This document shows positions 63,034 through 64,000 of a stretch of DNA of 64,000 bases, one piece after another. The position numbers were made by a program, and so were the translations under genes. The stretch's first letter is position 1; each line of letters opens with the position of its first letter. This DNA is from an uncultured Alphaproteobacteria bacterium (lineage in GTDB: Bacteria > Pseudomonadota > Alphaproteobacteria > Rhodobacterales > Rhodobacteraceae), in contig CACJWR010000002.1 of assembly GCA_902596985.1 (NCBI GenBank), positions 1 through 64,000 of the forward strand. The letters run 5' to 3'. Under the pieces are notes generated by a model. It was not told where the DNA came from. It ran no database searches and was given only the letters and a program-made list of their open reading frames with translations.

Positions 63034-63111
63034 TATTGATCTCGATCTGATATTTTAAATGAATGATCTACTGCTTAATCATAACATAACTCGTTAAAAA
63101 TATAAAATATT
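63034..63111. promoter_or_regulatory. 78-bp divergent intergenic region between hmgA and the NTF2-like gene
   Basis: AT-rich; it must hold the start signals of both genes. No clear -35/-10 pair or regulator dyad could be assigned by eye. Confidence 0.35.
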
Positions 63112-63537
63112 ATGCATCCGCACCACCCAACAATCGAAAGTTTTTTTATCGCTATAAAATCAAATAATGTGGATGAACTTGAATCTATTTTTGATAAAAA
63201 TATACTCTTCAAGCCTCCAACATACTGGAAGGAATGGCAAGGAAAAGAAGTTGTGGCAAGAATATTGAGCCACGTAGGTTCAATATTTAAAGATTTAGAA
63301 TATAAGCGCGTATTATGTAATGACTTAGACTATTTTCTAGAGTTTAGTTGCAAAATTGGTCAACTCGATGCAACTGGGGTGGACATGATTACGCTAAATA
63401 AACGAGGCTTAATTGAAAAATTTGAGGTTGTAATGAGACCGTATAAGTCGGTAGGAGAATTGAGAAGATTTATGAATCATCTTACTTCCAATGATCCTTT
63501 TTTCAAAAGCTTTCAAGTAAAAAATAGTAAGTTTTAG
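63112..63537 (+). CDS. SnoaL/NTF2-like protein
   Basis: A 141-residue protein with the alpha+beta cone pattern of the NTF2 superfamily: N-terminal helix (TIESFFIAIKSNNVDELESIF), a strand-loop ILFKPPTYWKEWQGKEVVARIL and C-terminal strands ending GLIEKFEVVMRPYKSV. Such proteins are small isomerases, hydrolases or lipid binders. It is divergent from hmgA. Its 3' end overlaps the next convergent gene by 4 bases. Confidence 0.78.
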   Translation: MHPHHPTIESFFIAIKSNNVDELESIFDKNILFKPPTYWKEWQGKEVVARILSHVGSIFKDLEYKRVLCNDLDYFLEFSCKIGQLDATGVDMITLNKRGLIEKFEVVMRPYKSVGELRRFMNHLTSNDPFFKSFQVKNSKF

Positions 63538-63776
63538 ATTACTTTTTTCTTTGTATCTAATTGCATTTTCTGTGCGAGGTGACTTACCAAAACTGAACGC
63601 ATGGAAACAGCTCTGTCTCTATTGGTAAAGGAATATTCTCTGACATCATCTCCTGCCACTCTCAAAGAGAATATATAAAAAGCGCCTGCTTTAGTAATTG
63701 GCGATGCAGATCCCTCTGAAATTCTTTGGAGATCAACTTTTTTACCAAGGTTCGTCTCAATAATATTATTGCTCAT
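63534..63776 (-). CDS. small protein of unknown function
   Basis: An 80-residue protein when started at the ATG 63774-63776, which has GGAG eight bases upstream; the track start at 63812 is less likely. It contains the strand-rich stretch AGAFYIFSLRVAGDDVREYSF and a C-terminal helix (RAVSMRSVLVSHLAQKM). I do not recognise it. A nested dyad lies just upstream. Confidence 0.55.
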   Translation of the reverse strand: MSNNIIETNLGKKVDLQRISEGSASPITKAGAFYIFSLRVAGDDVREYSFTNRDRAVSMRSVLVSHLAQKMQLDTKKKVI

Positions 63777-63806
63777 GTCATATGCTCCATAATTTAAGTT
63801 AGATAG

Positions 63807-63838
63807 TAACAAATTACGTTACGTAAAGCAAATTGTTA
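63807..63838. promoter_or_regulatory. nested dyad TAACAA...TTACG-TTA-CGTAA...TTGTTA
   Basis: Outer arms TAACAA/TTGTTA and inner arms TTACG/CGTAA lie 31-62 bases upstream of the small leftward gene, a usual place for an operator. The centres of the two dyads differ by about 2 bases, so the site is imperfect. Confidence 0.3.
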
Positions 63839-63889
63839 TATAAAATGAACAAACCATCAAATTTCAGAAATGTAAGATTGATGGGGAAT

Positions 63890-63940
63890 TAAACCGCGCC
63901 CGCAGTCCCCCCACGGACGCAGCCGACCTATCCAGAGGAT
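63890..63940. other. GC-rich island of unknown nature at the right edge
   Basis: About 50 bases (around CCGCGCCCGCAG and CACGGACGCAGCCG) are much richer in GC than anything nearby. In an AT-rich genome such islands often mark structured RNAs. Short pairings (TGGGG with CCCCA, CGG with CCG) are possible, but I could not identify a tRNA, tmRNA, RNase P or SRP signature. Confidence 0.3.
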
Positions 63941-64000
63941 GTAATCTGAATAAAGGTAATTAGAGTATATAGTGGATAAAGTGAAAAACAATCTTTAATT

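Noticed and set aside
1-64000. CRISPR arrays, insertion sequences, integrases, prophage genes
   Set aside because: No regular spaced repeats and no transposase, integrase or phage structural proteins were seen in any listed frame.

Overview
This window is AT-rich and densely coded. It reads as one chromosomal stretch of a free-living, probably marine, proteobacterium. An alphaproteobacterium is my best guess, because of the tRNA-Gly(UCC) and elongator tRNA-Met sequences and the DUF2783 + FAD-hydroxylase + metallo-hydrolase trio next to hmgA/fahA. This is inference from sequence character, not a database match.

Region 1 (1-11.8 kb) is ordinary chromosome: an unknown acidic protein, an acyl-CoA synthetase, an MsbA-type ABC exporter, a cytochrome P450 with a DMT-family exporter, a crotonase, tRNA-Gly, a small outer-membrane barrel protein, a Gph-type phosphatase, glmU-moaA and tRNA-Met.

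Region 2 (11.9-56.6 kb) is a roughly 44-kb surface-polysaccharide locus. It opens with an RfaH-like antiterminator gene read leftward. Next come an intergenic region with an inverted repeat and an ops/JUMPstart-like element, then a MarR-type EPS regulator. All following genes read rightward, many with ATGA-type overlaps. The first block makes common nucleotide sugars: Ugd and a UDP-glucuronate epimerase (UDP-GlcA/GalA), GalU (UDP-Glc), ManC and ManB (GDP-Man), and WecB with the distant WecC (UDP-ManNAcA). The second block (20.7-33.9 kb) looks like an assembly line for an unusual, probably higher-carbon and/or branched sugar: GmhB-like phosphatase, a domain-swapped HldE-like nucleotidyltransferase-kinase, GmhA-like isomerase, a GMD-like dehydratase, epimerases, a split transketolase, a HAD plus small-molecule kinase pair, methyltransferases and an MDR dehydrogenase. 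The third block (33.9-56.6 kb) holds assembly genes: glycosyltransferases (GT2, GT9, GT4), a multi-TM polymerase or GT-C candidate, a Wzx flippase, canonical HldE and HldD, an amidotransferase-HisH-HisF trio, a bidomain oxidoreductase with a heparinase II/III-like protein, LegC-type aminotransferase with PglD-like acetyltransferase, a PglC-like initiating transferase and a 2OG-Fe(II) oxygenase-like protein. Together they suggest a Wzx/Wzy-type O-antigen or capsule containing heptose, uronic/aminouronic acid (possibly amidated) and a rare sugar.

Region 3 (56.6-64 kb) begins with a decayed reading frame, a cupin and a small membrane protein. A leftward aromatic-catabolism operon follows (hmgA, fahA, metallo-hydrolase-like protein, FAD hydroxylase, DUF2783-like), then an NTF2-like protein and a small unknown gene. 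A short GC-rich island of unknown nature sits near the right edge.

The most notable observations are the RfaH/ops control architecture, the rare-sugar block with its permuted HldE and split transketolase, a single-base frameshift in an FkbM methyltransferase, and several proteins with altered catalytic motifs.
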